From Chloroflexota bacterium (GTDB lineage Bacteria; Chloroflexota; Anaerolineae; Caldilineales; Caldilineaceae): a stretch of DNA of 64,000 nt. A program made the translations under genes and the position numbers. The notes under the pieces were generated by a model. It did no database searches. It had not been told where the DNA came from and worked only from the letters and a program-made list of their open reading frames with translations. Shown piece by piece: positions 52,801 to 63,257 of the stretch (position 1 is its first letter; the number at the start of each line of letters is the position of its first letter). Location: the NCBI GenBank assembly GCA_016861025.1, contig BOKO01000009.1, forward strand, positions 1-64,000. The letters run 5' to 3'.

Positions 52801-55800
52801 CGCCGCGCATGGGGCGGAAGAGCAAACCGAGCTGCTTGGTGAAGCTGACGTTGTTGGTGCTCGCCATGAACGCAGTGTTGGCAATGAAGACTGCCCCCAT
52901 GCGGCCCATGCCGGCGGCGCTGCGGATCGTCGTCGCAAGCTGCGGATCTGTTTTCAGCGCATAGTTGGCGGCGATCAACTGGTTGTTGCGCTGCACCGCG
53001 CGGTTGACGCCCTGAGTCAGCGCCAGGTCGTAGAGCTGCATGACGTAGATGCGCCCGGCTTGCACATCCGGGTCGTTGGGGTCGCCGGGGAGGGCGAGGC
53101 TGCCGTAGCGCTGCTCCGCCGTCGCCCAGTAATCCGCCGCCGGGCAGATGTTCCACTGGCTGCTGCCGGTGGCGCGGCAGTAGTGCACCCATTTCAGCCC
53201 AGCCACCGTCACCCGCTCCACCGCGGGCTGGCTGGGTGGCTGAAAATCCACATACAGGTTGTTCAGGTCAAGATTGACATAGAAGCTGCCTGCCGTCAAC
53301 GCATCGAGGCTGACGCCGCGCGACTCCTGCTCGTAAGCGTAGAGCAGCGTGGGCATGATCGCCGGATCGAACGTCCATGCCGAATTGAACGCGCTGTTGA
53401 GCACCGATACAGTGTCGGTCATGGCGGTGTACATGGCGGCCTGGTCGAAGGTGGCGTAGGTGGCGCTGGTGACGTGGATCGTTTCGTCAATACCCCAGTT
53501 GGTTGTCAGCGTCGGCATCTGCGCGGCAATGGTGGCAATATCTACGTCGCGCTGGGCGTCGTTGTCGCTATCGCGCGCGCCGAGCAGGGTCTCGTCCAGC
53601 GCGTGGCTCAGCGCAGTGAGCGCACTGTTGTTGCTGGGATCGCCGCTCAGGCTGGCTGGGTCGGCGTACATGATTGCGGTCTGTGCGCCGTGCTGCTCAC
53701 TGACGTTGAGACCGGTGAGCGTCCACTCGTCATAGTAGCTCTGCACCACCTGCGGCACATTGTGAATGTAGCCGTCCGCTGCGCAGCCGATGGCGGCTGC
53801 GTCCGGTGCGTTGCGGTCACAGGGCAGATCGACCAGCATCTGCACCACCCACGCCAGCCGCACCTCATGCGCGGTGGGCCAACTGCCCGTTGGCAGATAA
53901 CGCATTCGCCCTGTGAACGCGACGCGCTGCCCCGTCTGGCTATCGACCGCGAGGCTGAGCGGCACATAGGCGACCTGCTGGCTGCCGTCCGCAGTCAGGT
54001 TGTTGACGATGATGCTGTAGGGTTCCAGGTCTTGCGCCGGCGGCAAATTGCCGCCATTGGCAGGCAGGCGAATCTCCAGCATCGGGATCAGCTTCATGTC
54101 GCCGTTGGCTTCGTTCGGGTCGGCGGTGCGTCCTTCGGCGGCGGCAAGGTCGGCGTAGGTTCCGCCGTCGATGTCGATCACCTGCCCCTGGTTGTCGTCG
54201 TCGGGCCAGTCGAGCAGGTTGAAGGCGAGCCACAGGTGTCTCTCGTCGGTGGGGCGCAGTTGAAAATCGACAAAGGTCGGCTTGTTCGGCGTCAGGTTGC
54301 GCACCGTCAGGCGGAAGGGATCGGCTTCGGTGGCGACGTTGGCGCTGCGGCTAAAGGGCGAGAGATCCATGCGGTCGGGCACACCGTCGTTGTCGTTGTC
54401 CGGGTCGAAGAGGTCGGGCACGCCGTCGCCATCAGTGTCGAGCGGGGTCGTGCGCAGCGCGCCGCTTGCGTCCAGCCCCCACTCCTGCCCGTCGCTGAGA
54501 CCGTCGCCGTTGCTGTCCATCGCCGCCGGGTTCAGATACCACGTCTTGCCCGCATAGGTGAAGCCTTGCACCTCCCGCGCGTCGGACAGGCCGTCCTCGT
54601 CGGTGTCGGCAAAGGTGGGATCCGTGCCAACGCGCACTTCCACAAAGTCGCTGAGACCGTCGTTATCGGTGTCGAGTCCGGTGTCGGTGAGAGATTGGAG
54701 ATTGGAGACTGGAGATTGGAGATTGGGAGATTGGAGATTGGGAGATTGGAGATTGAGAGATTGGAGATGGGCGCTAATCTCCAATCTCCAATCTCCAGTC
54801 TCCAGCGGATTGACGTGCGGGTTGAATTCGGGTTTGTCGCCGAGCGCCAACAGTGAGTCCTGGAGGTCGCTTTCGACGTTCTGTTGCTCCTGATCGGCGG
54901 CTTTGGCGCTCTGCGCGGCGAAGAAACTGTCGGCCTTGAACGAGGTCAGGAGCGGGCTGACGACCATGCTTGTGATCACGGCGGCGACGACGGCGATCTG
55001 CACCGGACGCGCACGACGGTGGTAGAGCATCAACGCCGTCATCGCCAGCAGCGTCGTCAGCAGCAGCCCCGGCATCGGATCCGGCAGGTTGGCAGCAAGC
55101 GCAGCGGCGAGACCCGCCAGGTCGCCCGTACGCACCAAGCCAGCCAGATCGGTCTGCGGCGCACCAAAGCGGGCGAAATCCACCGTGATCTGCGCGGTTA
55201 CGAACTCGTTCTGCTGTTCGGGAAAGGTCAGGTTCATGATCTGGCGCAGCGGCAGTCCGTCCTCGCGCACCCACAACTCGCCGTCGCCGCGCATGGCGCG
55301 ATAGTACTCGGATGCCTGAAGTTGCACGCCCGGCGGCAGCTCACCCCTGGCGCGCAGCGTCTGCTCCATCTGGTCGCGCATGAAGTCGGCAAAGGCGGCG
55401 CCGTCGATGTCGAAGCTGTAGCGCGTGAAGGTGATCGTGCGTCCGGGCAGCGCACGCGTCTCCGGCGCGTGCGGCTGGATGTTGCGCACCGCTGACAGAT
55501 ACGCCAGGAAGTCGCCGTGCGGTGCAAAGCCGTCGAGACCGCCCTCCACCTCCTGCCACTCCTCCCAGCCGGTCGGCCCCTGGCGACGGACGAGGCTTCT
55601 GCCCCGCTCCATCTTGACGGCAAGACCGCTTTCAGATTGCACCACGCTCCCACCGTCCGCCCAAAGCTGCATCTCCAGTGTGCGCTGGCGCAGGTCGGTC
55701 TGCCCGGAGAGATGCAACGTCTGGGTGCGGCTGCTGCGCCCGACGTTCGTCACGGTCGGCATGGGAACGGTGACCTGGATCACGTCGCTGTCGAAGTGGT

Positions 55801-55960
55801 ACGCGCCAGCGGCGCGCGCCTTTTGCCAGGCAGCCTGCACCGGATCGATCTCTTGCGCGGCGGCAAAGTGGGGCCAGGCTGCCATCCCCACCAGCAGTGC
55901 GCAGATCAGCGCTGCGACAGCCAACAGCAGAACACGACGAGATGAATGTAGCGATCGCAT
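43826..55960 (-). CDS. Giant multi-domain surface protein
   Basis: 4,044 residues from an ATG at 55960 with GGGAGG just upstream; the open frame beyond it overlaps another gene. Order: signal peptide (about 6-36), a beta-rich domain (about 40-280), a hydrophobic hairpin (about 293-337), a heptamer-encoded linker (about 385-422), thrombospondin type 3 Ca2+ repeats (about 423-530, DTDNDGLSD), a long unassigned region, four or more membrane helices (about 1060-1223), more type 3 repeats (about 1480-1630), a LamG/concanavalin-like domain (about 2280-2490, YAVRFDGVDDALTL), Ig-like domains, tandem cadherin/VCBS-like domains (about 3370-3750) and RTX nonapeptides (about 3845-3935, GGNGNDLL). Probably a calcium-stabilised adhesin or sheath component. 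The central membrane block is odd. Confidence 0.85.
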   Translation of the reverse strand: MRSLHSSRRVLLLAVAALICALLVGMAAWPHFAAAQEIDPVQAAWQKARAAGAYHFDSDVIQVTVPMPTVTNVGRSSRTQTLHLSGQTDLRQRTLEMQLWADGGSVVQSESGLAVKMERGRSLVRRQGPTGWEEWQEVEGGLDGFAPHGDFLAYLSAVRNIQPHAPETRALPGRTITFTRYSFDIDGAAFADFMRDQMEQTLRARGELPPGVQLQASEYYRAMRGDGELWVREDGLPLRQIMNLTFPEQQNEFVTAQITVDFARFGAPQTDLAGLVRTGDLAGLAAALAANLPDPMPGLLLTTLLAMTALMLYHRRARPVQIAVVAAVITSMVVSPLLTSFKADSFFAAQSAKAADQEQQNVESDLQDSLLALGDKPEFNPHVNPLETGDWRLEISAHLQSLNLQSPNLQSPNLQSPVSNLQSLTDTGLDTDNDGLSDFVEVRVGTDPTFADTDEDGLSDAREVQGFTYAGKTWYLNPAAMDSNGDGLSDGQEWGLDASGALRTTPLDTDGDGVPDLFDPDNDNDGVPDRMDLSPFSRSANVATEADPFRLTVRNLTPNKPTFVDFQLRPTDERHLWLAFNLLDWPDDDNQGQVIDIDGGTYADLAAAEGRTADPNEANGDMKLIPMLEIRLPANGGNLPPAQDLEPYSIIVNNLTADGSQQVAYVPLSLAVDSQTGQRVAFTGRMRYLPTGSWPTAHEVRLAWVVQMLVDLPCDRNAPDAAAIGCAADGYIHNVPQVVQSYYDEWTLTGLNVSEQHGAQTAIMYADPASLSGDPSNNSALTALSHALDETLLGARDSDNDAQRDVDIATIAAQMPTLTTNWGIDETIHVTSATYATFDQAAMYTAMTDTVSVLNSAFNSAWTFDPAIMPTLLYAYEQESRGVSLDALTAGSFYVNLDLNNLYVDFQPPSQPAVERVTVAGLKWVHYCRATGSSQWNICPAADYWATAEQRYGSLALPGDPNDPDVQAGRIYVMQLYDLALTQGVNRAVQRNNQLIAANYALKTDPQLATTIRSAAGMGRMGAVFIANTAFMASTNNVSFTKQLGLLFRPMRGGVYEGVHAIRNFSNPELRGSAIVLGIKVLYVAGLLTAGILAATSKGQDARIALSALVIGLQFYFAVLDPILAALKWAGALRAAGSTASIARSGTEVLGVSKQASAVGTVIAIAVVWGFFIYSMAANSVSPFSAEFNRALAETIASTIYLILLALISATVVGLILVGIIGLIDTILTAICELGVDDLRKVPGLGGACFTLGTTAVKLIAYALYNYDVMIDTSARDLVSPGSPQTRLADPSKGFVAGNAISITMPITTNIAHKSPDPASGLIINSYLYFFSPSNLRSTTFNYSLTQPGPADLSAGLNTMSGAWRNVREHHKYAATPMYGGYATTTPPVVGGFNLPAGINRTPSFYLNTGYALPAYECWLVPAIPYYVPVCYTRTFTGKSSTKIETLRYDIFPATFAEFVAMTSKPDSGFGLAWDARFPSLADADGDGLRSSVHGGLDPNDNLAAFGWDADRDGLVDAFELARRSEGVGYSPIQCDTDGDGLTDAQEAHYGTNPANRDSDNDGLTDAEEVWHRVYNTTTCQPGDLWAGGWDVTINAATPFTVRVTSNPLVADSDNDGISDLAEKQLAQQADPAKRLDDQNRPYHPGVPNSSPIAIFLAADRRYVQPGATVAVTHTVVTQAALAPSILDVASGSALGASPAPALLGFEPLTFSGAQTVTQQTLLTALPGLATQAVAITSSVRARLAPSGAATLAWEPLVSQVLGSASPPARRGAAIAPLRDRQDTFLTSAMLSNSLTRGGVGAIQTNAIPGGEAGTLVSDSGVSTRRGASAADIACNAAGACMVVWEEQDTCNTLTINDLRVVTSGESGGIEPVIYWIADYTDTNPVDGGYQLLWNPLTNGSRDMGSGAQRGPNANGFPITVNVCGDGRIDVYEADTETITNNPSNLDLIGSSLRIGSDNRNMDPNLIVRFTRSGITSVVDLNLSMPRKNLDTIRGALVGPTGAVLRAPFAIPSALPISISKSHNHRPVVASDGFGFMVLSELADATAYKTFLQWQRFDANGQPSEIARTIELESLRVAAPETSSLALDVVGVQGGYRVARKFIRAFDAPEQTIHLTDEIGAAPAGTESWTVATTRAAPAERGAPVLAYNPRTDQTLLLYGQSANFGEVGIVRRMLYQGYGAQRTTVLADANLGMNQVGNNLVIRSEDAPHAVYDAVNDAWLISWTQPSGPGLGIVYSFWRPDLVSGRIIGDQKLAMSSANNFTSRAQACPLLTSQVATDLRFEELPGASFFADSSGRGNHATCSGGACPTPAYPGAVDNLGNAAGTPASDYAVRFDGVDDALTLNNPYAATGRADFTVAFWYKGGVTSQANAPFTVAGIDASNNTLVRVQLDNRTGRIEFAFGSYVIGADNTGVNDGRWHAIVATRDDYASNGRLALYLDGNATPIASGNSLVTTIPPATFRISGGGVPVYLDQFQVYTTALSAATVRDLYTRSLQAYCIGASYDQGAYTWRKLALRTPDVRGGKLTTSNSMTLIVDGDAPTSSIDSVSHGQYLQGNTIHTIGGSAMDVTSGVAGVAVSVNGASFQPAAGAVTWAHNLAVTEGSYTLQSRATDEAGNVGTPSSSVTIIADATPPIVTLNAPPAVAIAPTRNAAGQWIAALSGAVADPNIGAQPGSGVRADAVEARLIAQAGDDDAQGAGWQPAILNGSGWSIDYRFADALLDPTGVYTIQLRATDNVGNRTVNNNAGVLRLDGAAPVATLSDLDAVRQIITQTVTLSGVITDVGPAGAAAVEIAFTPLEQIAALPIDVSNQQAETLLDAGGRVWLAGALTPTGAGVAAWSAPVPAGLEGEYQIDLRGRDALGNSRVASNLWRGVIDTLAPRLAITATPTGASYADDAGLRRYEVIYTCSAEDRYLIEEEFACAGNAFQPPQRFFTIDAALQALFPDRVILSKLTNRYARWQTDPQAVEAMGACDLFGRCAVADTQPDGVMAVMSASTLNTAATPAAPNAVIVAPGNLRYVASNSALPVTVVAEAEQGVRDVTLTLDGIVVHTLSFAQDALVTRVQRTVAVAAGVGAHTLTVRATDWAGATQMDVHPVTFAVDAQPPAVTVDTGDLTQADAWQVGSGVLRFRGAASDDVGLAAVQIAVDAQPFMNAVFGGGQWRAALPTVDPEGRQLAVRVRAIDFAGQVTQVNVMVNTNLSAPDAPDTTITGVPSDPSADNEAIFTFTGIPGGREIVGFECQLDGGVFEPCFSPWRYDGLSKGAHHFRVRAIDAAGNVDLTPASYSWTVNASVLDATLTSAPANPSTQRSASFAFTGAGVGFECSLDGAPFAPCTSPQVYDGLAYGMHTFQVRARNAAGQTGAAHRYMWTIVNTPPVAFDQALATGGAPLPITLTAADEDALTFRVNAPAHGVLLGAPPALTYIPDSGFGGVDSFTFVANDGLADSNVATVTITVNNPPVANAQNVEVHEDTPTPITLSGADSDGDPLTYTVVMSPSFGLLSGAAPNLTYTPVLNYHGPDAFTFRVSDGKQDSDTATVAITVLPVNDPPVVADDIAVTDEDIPVTIAVLANDNDAADAGALDLASLQVIAAPANGAASVVNGAIVYAPSLDFNGVDILRYQVCDLGYPLPALCGSATVTVTIHAVNDAPVANPESFTLNEDTPLVVAAPGVLLNDRDPDIGDALIAVLVTPPDNGVLALNANGAFTYTPNPNYFGPDSFSYKARDAAGAESAVVTVMLTVNPVNDAPTISVVAGGVCFGDTPRALIRLLVADVDNPAETLILSGVSANPGLVADSNIVFGGSGAERSMSITASAPRNVSSGLVTIVVRDGQGAAATTTLQVLVGTDKRETLTAAAGASVVFGLKGDDILVGGNGNDLLCGGSGNDRLEGGNGEDTLDGGAGRDTLLGGNGADFLTGGAGADFFSGGNGPDTATDFNASEGDTHDGAVESWTPVATLAATEHSGDLPPAPDPAVGEQPSEEAGETDEVLMTNYLFLPVISQAVDETIGGSVETPSTHPGQVAPMDGGEEMQLPVDASSVSDPAEE
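54687..54803. repeat. Heptamer hairpin array in the giant-protein gene
   Basis: At least ten AGATTGG-type copies (54690-54768) are followed by inverted AATCTCC-type copies (54775-54803). Translated on the minus strand they give GDWRLEI-like and then NLQSPNLQSP-like peptides. The array sits between the N-terminal domain/membrane hairpin and the first thrombospondin type 3 repeats. Confidence 0.9.
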
Positions 55961-56009
55961 GAAACCTCCCAGGCTGGAACGAAACGCCGGATTGCCGGTG
56001 GCGGCGAAC

Positions 56010-56306
56010 CTAGAGCGAACAGACGGCATGAATCTTGACTTTGCCGCGGATGACCTGCGCCGGAGCGACGTTGATCGGCGCGTAGTCCTGAACGAGGGCG
56101 GCAGCCAGCGCCAGCGAACTTTCCGCACTTGCCTGCTCCTCGAACATGCACAGCGCGGCGCCGACGCCGACGCCCAGGTCGAGCCAGTAATACGCCACAA
56201 AATCCGGCATCGTGCGCAGGCGCGGCACCAGCGTGGTCTCCAGCGCGTGCAGCAGCGTAGCGCTTGCCGCGGGGTCATACGTATATTGCTGGATGAATGT
56301 GTACAT
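56010..56306 (-). CDS. Small antibiotic-biosynthesis-monooxygenase (ABM)-like protein
   Basis: 98 residues, start at 56306 with GGAG about 8 nt upstream. The predicted fold (MYTFIQQYTYDPAASATLLH, MPDFVAYYWLDLGVGVGAAL, then FEEQASAESSLALAAALVQD) is a dimeric alpha/beta barrel subunit of the ABM/EthD type. Such proteins range from heme-degrading enzymes to stress proteins of unknown function. It precedes the giant gene by about 50 nt on the same strand and is probably cotranscribed with it. Confidence 0.6.
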   Translation of the reverse strand: MYTFIQQYTYDPAASATLLHALETTLVPRLRTMPDFVAYYWLDLGVGVGAALCMFEEQASAESSLALAAALVQDYAPINVAPAQVIRGKVKIHAVCSL

Positions 56307-56450
56307 GGCGAATGCTCCGATGTCTCCAACCAAAGTCAAGTTTGGCTGAATTGAACATCGGAACCATTGATGCGGACATCGTAGAAATCTACGATCTTGC
56401 GCGCCGATCGACTACGTATCTTTTGCGCGGGTGGCTGGAACGGGGTTCTC

Positions 56451-56554
56451 GACGCAAAGGTGCAGAGATGCGCAGAGGAAGCGTGAGAAATGACAGAGAC
56501 AAAGTATGACAGGATCGTTGGGTCGCCGCTGAGTTTCCTCTGCGCCTTTGCGTC
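56451..56554. repeat. Inverted pair of degenerate heptamer-like repeats
   Basis: 56451-56467 and 56538-56554 are complementary over 17 positions with one mismatch (arms beginning GACGCAAAGG and CTCTGCGCC). They lie in the roughly 300-bp gap between the ABM-like gene and the LuxR-type regulator. No gene is seen in this gap. Confidence 0.7.
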
Positions 56555-56603
56555 AAAATGCAACAGGTTGCGTTGCCGCGGTCGATGACATTCTGTCCGC
56601 CGG

Positions 56604-59600
56604 CTAATCGTCGAGGCTGCGCTGGCTGGCCCAGGCCGCAACCTGAGCGCGTGAGGTGAAGCCCAGCTTGGAGAAGATGTTGCTGATGTGGGTGGTGACG
56701 GTGCGTTCGCTGACGACCAGCGCCGTCGCAATCTCGCGGTTGGATTTGCCCTGCGCAATCAACGCCGCCACTTCGCGTTCACGCGCGGTCAGCCCACCAA
56801 AGTCAGCTTTGGCAGCGCGCCGCGAAGATGCTGGCGGCTCGGCAGGCAGCATCTTCGCGGCGCGCTGCCGCAAATGCTGGCGAAACGTTTCATCCTGCAT
56901 GGTTGCTGCCAACTGCGTGACGACAGCGCGCGCGGCGGCAAAGGCATGCTCCGCCGCGTCCGTGCGTCCTTGCGCATGGGCAAGCTGACCAAGCACTGCA
57001 TGACAGCGCCAGAGCAGCGCATGCGCGCCCATCCGCTCGCACAAGGCGCGCGCCGTCGTCCACTCATCGTGCGCCGCCGTCAGGTCGCTGCGGGTGCGCT
57101 GCACAACCCCGCGCTGAAAGTGAGTGTGCGCCAGCTCCAGATCACTGCCCAACGCCGTGCAGATCGCGATGGCGCGGTCGAGCGCTGCCAGCGCGGCTTC
57201 GTGCTGCCCCTGCGCGGCGAGAAGCTGGCCCTGCACGCGCTGCGCCGCCGCCTCATACTGGCGCGCGCCCGACGCCTGCGTCAACGCCAGCGTATCCGCG
57301 ATCAGCGCTGCGGCGTCGTCAAGCCGTCCGAGCGCAACATACGCTTCCGCCATTGGTGCGCCAAGCTCCATCTGGAGCACCCGATTTTCGCCGCCCGCCA
57401 GCAGCGCAATGCATTCTTCATACAATGCGGCGGCTTGCGCCCACTCCTCGCGCTGCGCGTGTACGGCCGCCAACGCCAGGCGAATCCAGCAGCGAATGCC
57501 CACGCCGACGACTTCATCGACTGCACGCACAGCAGCTTCGCCGACGGTGTAGGCAAGCTCCTCATTGCCGCGCGCGGTTTCGATCTGCACAAGCAGCTTT
57601 TCGGTGTGAAGCGCAGCGCGCTGCTCGCGCAGATCATACGCTTCGGCGCGGCAGGCGTGCGCCAGTTGGCTGCCTGTCGCCAGGTCGCCGCGGTAATAGG
57701 CAACGACCAGCCGCTCCAACTCCGTCCACACTTCCATGCTGTGCCACCCCGACTGCCGCGCCGCCTGCCAGCCGCGCATGGCGAATTCCTGGGTGTCGTG
57801 CCAGCGCCCCAGATATTCCGAGTTTTCGGCAAGATAGAGATTGCCAAGCACGACTGCGCGCACATCCTGATGATCTTCGCCATACGCCACATCGCGGCGG
57901 GCCCAGCTCATGCTTTCCTCGAAGCGCGCCGAGTACATCAGGACAATCGCCATCGAGCCGTAGAACAGCCGCAGGATGGTTGGATCGTCGAGCGGCTCGA
58001 TCAGCACGCGCGCCTGTTCGAGATAGGCAAGCGCCTGCGTGTACTGCGCGCACAGATGATAGTAGCGCGCCAGCCACAACGTCGCCATCACCACCTGTCT
58101 ATGCTGGCTGTGCGGGTCGAGTTCGCGCAACGCCTCCTGGAGCAAATCAACGCCACGCACATCCGCCCGATTGATGTAGGCGGCGCCCAGATCGACCTTG
58201 AACGCGCTGCGCTGCATCGGGTCGTCTGTGGCTTGCAGCGCCCGCCTGTACGCCTGGCTTGCCTGGGTCACTTCGCCGCGCGCATCATGCACCCGCCCGA
58301 TCGCTTGATCGATCCCGACCAGCAGATCGAGTTGGTGCAGATGTTCGGCGCAGGAGCGGGCGCGCATGTAGTGATGCAGCGCCTCGCTGAAGGCGGAAAG
58401 CTGTTCGGCATTGGCTGCGGCGCGCTGCGCCCACACCAGCGCCGACGTCCACGCTCCCGCTGCGTAGAAATGGTGGGCGAGGTCGCCTGCGTGCAGATCA
58501 AGCGCCCCGGCATGGGATTGTTCCATCGCTTCCGCCAGGCTGTGGTGGAGCGCCTTGCGTTCACGCCCCAGCAGCCCCGTGTAGATTGCCTGCCGCGTCA
58601 ACGCATGACGAAAGGCAAAGGTCTCGTCCGACTCCTCCACCACCAGCTGGGCAGCGATCAGCTCTTTGATTTGCTGGAGCAGATCGTGTTCGGTTTGCTG
58701 CGTGACAGTTTGCAGCACCGTGAAGTCAAAGCGCTGTCCCGCCACCGCCGCCGTTGTCAGCAACTGCTGCGCCGCCTGGCTCAACTGGCGCGTGCGCTGC
58801 TGCACGGCAACCTGCACCGTGCGTGGAATCTGCAGATCGCGCAGCGGTTTGCGCGTCCACTCGCCGCTTACCTTGTAGATGTCGCCAGCGGCGATCAGCG
58901 ACTTCAGCACTTCCTCGATGAAAAACGGGTTGCCCGCGGTGAGCGCAAAGAGCGCATCCACAAACTCGGCGCGCGGCGGTTGGGTGAGGTTGAAGATGCC
59001 GCACAACATCGCCTCCACATCGGCGCAGCTCAACGCCGTCAGCACCAACTCGCTCACCCCGGGCATGCGATCCAGCGTCGCCAGCAGTTGATGTAAAGAT
59101 GGATGATGCTCGTCAGGGCGATAGGTCAGCACGATGAGCAAGGAGTGGTTGCGGATCTGGCGCGCCAGAAAGAGCAGCCATTCCAGGCTGGCGTCGTCGC
59201 ACCAGTGCAGGTCTTCGATCACGAGCAGGAGCGCGTCGCCCGCCGCTTGCCTGGCTTCCGCCCGCCGCAACACAATCTGCGTGAGCGATTGCAGGAGCCG
59301 GCGCTTTTGCTGTTCGGGATCAAGGTTTGCGCCCGACGCCGGCGGCGACGGCAGCGGCGCCAGCTCGGGCAGCCATTCTTTCAGTTCGAGGGGTGCTGCG
59401 CCAAAGACCTGCGTCAGTTCGGCGGCAGAGCGCCCTGCACAGAACGTGCGCAGCAGATCGATCACCGGCGCATACGGGAAGGCGCGGTCTTCCTCGAAGC
59501 AGCGACCCTGCATCACTTCGACGCCGCGCGCGCTGGCATGCGCTTTGACCTCCGCAATCAGGCGCGACTTGCCCACGCCCGAGTCGCCGGCGACCAACGC

Positions 59601-59723
59601 CAGACGACTCTGCCCGCGGGTTGCCTCCGCCATCAGCCCAGTCAGCCGCACCATCTGCTCGGTGCGCCCAATCAGGGTGGGACAGACGACCGTTGTATTG
59701 TACATCTTTGTGTTTGTTTCCAC
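56604..59723 (-). CDS. Large ATP-binding LuxR-family regulator (LAL/MalT-like)
   Basis: 1,039 residues. N-terminal AAA/STAND-type ATPase: Walker A GDSGVGKS at 46-53, Walker B LLLVIEDLHWCDD near 170, and RQIRNHSLLIVLTYRPDE. A long TPR-like helical middle (about 400-930) may sense a ligand. A C-terminal LuxR helix-turn-helix follows (about 970-1035, LTAREREVAALIAQGKSNRE, then HISNIFSKLGFTSRAQVAAW). Start 59723 or 59705; neither has a strong ribosome binding site. A perfect 23-bp inverted repeat lies in the linker before the helix-turn-helix. It is divergent from beta-galactosidase, which it could control (inference). Confidence 0.88.
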   Translation of the reverse strand: METNTKMYNTTVVCPTLIGRTEQMVRLTGLMAEATRGQSRLALVAGDSGVGKSRLIAEVKAHASARGVEVMQGRCFEEDRAFPYAPVIDLLRTFCAGRSAAELTQVFGAAPLELKEWLPELAPLPSPPASGANLDPEQQKRRLLQSLTQIVLRRAEARQAAGDALLLVIEDLHWCDDASLEWLLFLARQIRNHSLLIVLTYRPDEHHPSLHQLLATLDRMPGVSELVLTALSCADVEAMLCGIFNLTQPPRAEFVDALFALTAGNPFFIEEVLKSLIAAGDIYKVSGEWTRKPLRDLQIPRTVQVAVQQRTRQLSQAAQQLLTTAAVAGQRFDFTVLQTVTQQTEHDLLQQIKELIAAQLVVEESDETFAFRHALTRQAIYTGLLGRERKALHHSLAEAMEQSHAGALDLHAGDLAHHFYAAGAWTSALVWAQRAAANAEQLSAFSEALHHYMRARSCAEHLHQLDLLVGIDQAIGRVHDARGEVTQASQAYRRALQATDDPMQRSAFKVDLGAAYINRADVRGVDLLQEALRELDPHSQHRQVVMATLWLARYYHLCAQYTQALAYLEQARVLIEPLDDPTILRLFYGSMAIVLMYSARFEESMSWARRDVAYGEDHQDVRAVVLGNLYLAENSEYLGRWHDTQEFAMRGWQAARQSGWHSMEVWTELERLVVAYYRGDLATGSQLAHACRAEAYDLREQRAALHTEKLLVQIETARGNEELAYTVGEAAVRAVDEVVGVGIRCWIRLALAAVHAQREEWAQAAALYEECIALLAGGENRVLQMELGAPMAEAYVALGRLDDAAALIADTLALTQASGARQYEAAAQRVQGQLLAAQGQHEAALAALDRAIAICTALGSDLELAHTHFQRGVVQRTRSDLTAAHDEWTTARALCERMGAHALLWRCHAVLGQLAHAQGRTDAAEHAFAAARAVVTQLAATMQDETFRQHLRQRAAKMLPAEPPASSRRAAKADFGGLTAREREVAALIAQGKSNREIATALVVSERTVTTHISNIFSKLGFTSRAQVAAWASQRSLDD
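56811..56869. repeat. Perfect 23-bp inverted repeat inside the LuxR-type gene
   Basis: Arms 56811-56833 and 56847-56869 are perfectly complementary with a 13-nt loop. On the coding strand they encode the Ala/Arg/Ser-rich linker between the helical region and the helix-turn-helix (RAAKMLP ... SSRRAAK), so the same motif RAAK occurs at both ends. Confidence 0.9.
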
Positions 59724-60007
59724 GTTGCAGAGCGTCCCCGTTGTTGCATTGCCGGGACGACGCCTGCCGTCATTTTACCGGGTCTTTGCCGAATCTGTAA
59801 AAGGATATGAATCGAAGGCTCCACCTTCGCCGCACGCCGGATGCTTCTCCCTCACCAATTCCCGCAACTTCCCCACCTTGTGGCACAATCGGAGCATACT
59901 CATATTGACGAAACCGGGTCAAGAATTGAACAAACGGGGATAACCCCAGCGCAGTTCGGCGCAACCGTGCGCAGCAATTCCTGACCGCACACACCAGGAA
60001 CGAATCC
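59724..60007. other. Divergent promoter region
   Basis: 284 bp between the LuxR-type regulator and beta-galactosidase. No gene and no clear inverted repeat were seen. Promoters for both genes must lie here, but I cannot assign -35/-10 pairs with confidence. AGGAA at about 59997-60001 is a weak ribosome binding site for beta-galactosidase. Confidence 0.35.
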
Positions 60008-63148
<3,141 letters not shown>

Positions 63149-63182
63149 CCGCGAATAATGAGGTTGGTGTAAAGGCGTCAAA

Positions 63183-63234
63183 GTGGCGATCATCTATCAG
63201 AAAGTTCTGGGGCTTTCTGATAGATGATCGCCAC
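63183..63234. repeat. Perfect 22-bp inverted repeat between convergent genes
   Basis: Arms 63183-63204 and 63213-63234 are perfectly complementary with an 8-nt loop. It lies between the ends of beta-galactosidase (63148) and ubiE (63258). No T tract follows on either strand, so it is either an atypical bidirectional terminator or a small mobile palindrome. Confidence 0.85.
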
Positions 63235-63257
63235 GCGCACAGAATGCCTGGTCGTCT

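Noticed and set aside
55961..56329. 123-codon N-terminal extension of the giant protein
   Set aside because: It is Arg/Cys-rich, overlaps the ABM-like gene in another frame and precedes a proper ribosome binding site and signal peptide at 55960.
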